Source of the DNA: Pelolinea sp.
GTDB taxonomy: Bacteria > Chloroflexota > Anaerolineae > Anaerolineales > Anaerolineaceae
DNA length: 64,000 nucleotides
Assembly (NCBI GenBank): GCA_012797975.1
Contig: JAAZOD010000020.1
Coordinates: forward strand, 102,165 to 166,164
Direction: 5' to 3'
Translations under genes and position numbers: made by a program
Notes under the pieces: model-generated
What the model was told of the DNA's origin: nothing
Databases searched by the model: none
Seen by the model: the letters and a program-made list of their open reading frames with translations, nothing else
Part shown: positions 62,726-64,000 of the stretch, piece after piece
Layout of the letters: every line of letters begins with the position of its first letter
Numbering within the stretch: the first letter of the stretch is position 1

Positions 62726-63706
62726 ATGCCGCTTACATTTGATCTCCCATTTGAGCAGCTTCAAACCTATTCCGGAACCAATCCCCGCCCTGCTGATTTT
62801 GATCTGTTCTGGGAAAAGAATTTACAAGAAATGCGGGCGATCGATGCGCAGGTTGAACTTATCCCGGCAAAGTTTCAGGTGCCGGGTGTGGAATGTGCAC
62901 ACCTGTATTTCACGGGGGTGGAGGGTGCGCGGGTGCATGCCAAATTCCTGCGTCCCAAGGTAATCGCCTCACCCCGTCCTGCCATCCTGTTCTTCCATGG
63001 TTATTCCAATAATTCCCATGATTGGTCAGATCGGTTGAATTATGTGTCCATGGGTTATGTTGTGGCTGCCCTCGACTGCCGCGGGCAGGGGGGATTATCG
63101 GAAGATCGTGGAGGTGTGCATGGAAATACCCTGCACGGCCATATCATCCGCGGTTTGGAAGATGCCCTGTTGGGCAGGCCGGAAAAGCTTCTCTTCCGGA
63201 ACATCTTTCTGGATACGGCGCAATTGGCGCAGATCATCATGGAAATGCCAGAGGTGGATGCCGAACAGGTGGCTGCCAGCGGCGCCAGCCAGGGAGGAGC
63301 CTTGACGGTGGCCTGCGCTGCACTGGAACCGCGCATCAAGCGCATCGCCCCTGTCTATCCGTTTCTCAGCGATTACAAGCGGGTGTGGATGATGGATTAT
63401 GCCAAGGACGCATATTCGGAGCTGCAGGAATACTTTCGTCGTTTCGACCCTCAACATGCGCGCGAAGACGATATCTTTGAACAGCTTGGGTATATCGACA
63501 TCCAGAACCTGGCGCCGCGCATTCGCGCCGAGGTGCTGTGGGGCACCGGCCTGATGGATACGGTCTGTCCCCCTTCCAGCCAATTTGCTGCCTACAATAA
63601 GATTCCATCCAGGAAAAAGATGGCGATCTTCCCCGATTTTGGACATGAAGAACTGCCCGGATTGAACGATCAGATCATGCAATTCGTGATGGGCAACGAA
63701 ATTTGA
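62726..63706 (+). CDS. Acetyl xylan esterase / cephalosporin-C deacetylase (CE7 family)
   Basis: 326-residue alpha/beta hydrolase that removes acetyl groups from oligosaccharides. Typical CE7 N terminus PLTFDLPFEQLQTYSGTNPRPADFDLFW; RGQG (oxyanion region) in DCRGQGG, nucleophile Ser in GASQGG, Asp in GLMDTVCPP and His in FGHEELPG complete the catalytic set. No signal peptide, so deacetylation follows uptake. AAAGGAGG precedes the ATG at 62726. The gene completes the oligosaccharide-use locus. Confidence 0.9.
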   Translation: MPLTFDLPFEQLQTYSGTNPRPADFDLFWEKNLQEMRAIDAQVELIPAKFQVPGVECAHLYFTGVEGARVHAKFLRPKVIASPRPAILFFHGYSNNSHDWSDRLNYVSMGYVVAALDCRGQGGLSEDRGGVHGNTLHGHIIRGLEDALLGRPEKLLFRNIFLDTAQLAQIIMEMPEVDAEQVAASGASQGGALTVACAALEPRIKRIAPVYPFLSDYKRVWMMDYAKDAYSELQEYFRRFDPQHAREDDIFEQLGYIDIQNLAPRIRAEVLWGTGLMDTVCPPSSQFAAYNKIPSRKKMAIFPDFGHEELPGLNDQIMQFVMGNEI

Positions 63707-63778
63707 AGGATACGGAAAAGATAACCATTCAAGGTTTACGGCTGTGAACGTGCCTGTGTGGCTGTAAGAGCGGTTCGC

Positions 63779-63807
63779 TTGACTCAGTGCGCCGCTCATG
63801 GTAAACT
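63779..63807 (+). promoter_or_regulatory. Promoter of the tRNA-Met gene
   Basis: TTGACT (63779-63784), 17 bases, TAAACT (63802-63807), with the mature tRNA beginning 13 bases later. Confidence 0.75.
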
Positions 63808-63819
63808 AGCTGTTCACGA

Positions 63820-63891
63820 TGCGGGGTAGAGCAGTGGCAGCTCGTCAGGCTCATAACCTGGAGGTCAGTGGTTCGAATCCACTCCCCGCTA
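63820..63891 (+). tRNA. tRNA-Met (CAT), probable initiator
   Basis: Cloverleaf with anticodon loop CTCATAA. Position 1 and 72 are both T, unpaired as in initiators, and the D stem GAGC/GCTC has the A11:T24 pair that marks initiator tRNA. The anticodon stem is TCAGG/CCTGG, so the usual run of three G:C pairs is broken by A29:T41. T arm AGTGG-TTCGAAT-CCACT; discriminator A; CCA not encoded. 72 nucleotides with a short D loop. Confidence 0.85.
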
Positions 63892-63901
63892 CTAGGAAGG
63901 A

Positions 63902-63928
63902 ACCAGAGTACTATGTACTCTGGTTTTT
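63902..63928 (+). terminator. Terminator after tRNA-Met
   Basis: Stem ACCAGAGTAC / GTACTCTGGT with a three-base loop followed by TTTT, ten bases after the tRNA. Confidence 0.8.
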
Positions 63929-63940
63929 CGTTAACCCGGC

Positions 63941-63995
63941 GTACTGCGGTTGAATTTTTCTCAGAATCGGAGGATTTTTCAATGAACCGCAGTAC
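63941..63995. repeat. 11-base inverted repeat at the window end
   Basis: GTACTGCGGTT (63941-63951) and AACCGCAGTAC (63985-63995), 33 bases apart. The right arm falls within the first codons of a possible gene starting at 63982. Confidence 0.6.
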
Positions 63996-64000
63996 TCTAA
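63982..64000 (+). CDS. Possible start of a gene cut by the window end
   Basis: ATG at 63982 with GGAGGA about 8 bases upstream, reading Met-Asn-Arg-Ser-Thr-Leu to the window edge. Too little remains to identify it. Confidence 0.3.

Noticed and set aside
1..64000. CRISPR arrays, insertion sequences, prophage or plasmid functions
   Set aside because: No regularly spaced repeats, transposase, integrase, phage or replication genes are visible anywhere in the window.

Overview
The window reads as a chromosomal stretch of an anaerobic, carbohydrate-fermenting bacterium, most likely class Anaerolineae of the Chloroflexota. This is inferred from the style of the proteins: many lipoproteins with Thr/Pro-rich tethers, a lipoprotein penicillin-binding protein, a beta-propeller histidine kinase, an NBR1-like Ig lipoprotein, several family 5 and family 1 ABC transporters, an aldehyde:ferredoxin oxidoreductase and corrinoid proteins. 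No 16S gene is present to confirm it. I see no transposase, integrase, phage gene or CRISPR array.

Layout. 1-7.8 kb: end of an M20 peptidase, a convergent FemAB/BioF2-like acyltransferase, then maf, a class B penicillin-binding protein, rsgA and a peptide-type binding protein. 7.9-14.3 kb: an oligopeptide-type ABC transporter (two ATPases, binding protein, two permeases). 14.3-17.4 kb: tRNA-Gln, glmU, cdd, recO and a NifU-like scaffold gene. 17.4-24.8 kb: a 1302-residue propeller histidine kinase with its NarL-type regulator, a second copy of the peptide binding protein, and mntP. 25-27 kb: an Ig-like lipoprotein and two genes of unknown function on the minus strand.

27.3-34.7 kb is a mannose/sorbose-type PTS operon (IIB, IIC, IID, zinc dehydrogenase, IIA, class I aldolase, tungsten-type aldehyde oxidoreductase, SorC regulator). 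It looks like the sorbose operon extended into a pathway that splits the sugar phosphate and oxidises the resulting aldehyde. 35.4-45.3 kb is the most unusual locus: a LacI regulator with two perfect operators, a sugar ABC transporter, two different uroporphyrinogen-decarboxylase-family methyltransferases, a cytoplasmic GH13 hydrolase, an esterase and a corrinoid protein. I propose import of an O-methylated sugar followed by B12-dependent demethylation. 45.3-49.3 kb is housekeeping: gatCAB and bacterioferritin.

49.4-63.7 kb is a second sugar locus: two LacI regulators, two GH130 phosphorylases, a GH13 glucosidase, a GH65 phosphorylase fused to beta-phosphoglucomutase, a maltose-type ABC transporter, a DUF624 membrane protein and a CE7 deacetylase. 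These genes suit energy-saving phosphorolysis of imported oligosaccharides. The window ends with a probable initiator tRNA-Met and the possible first codons of another gene.

Recurring regulatory design: perfect palindromes at the LacI promoters, strong intercistronic hairpins after three binding-protein genes without good T tracts, and an additional GGAGGTG sequence about 60-75 bases upstream of four binding-protein start codons.
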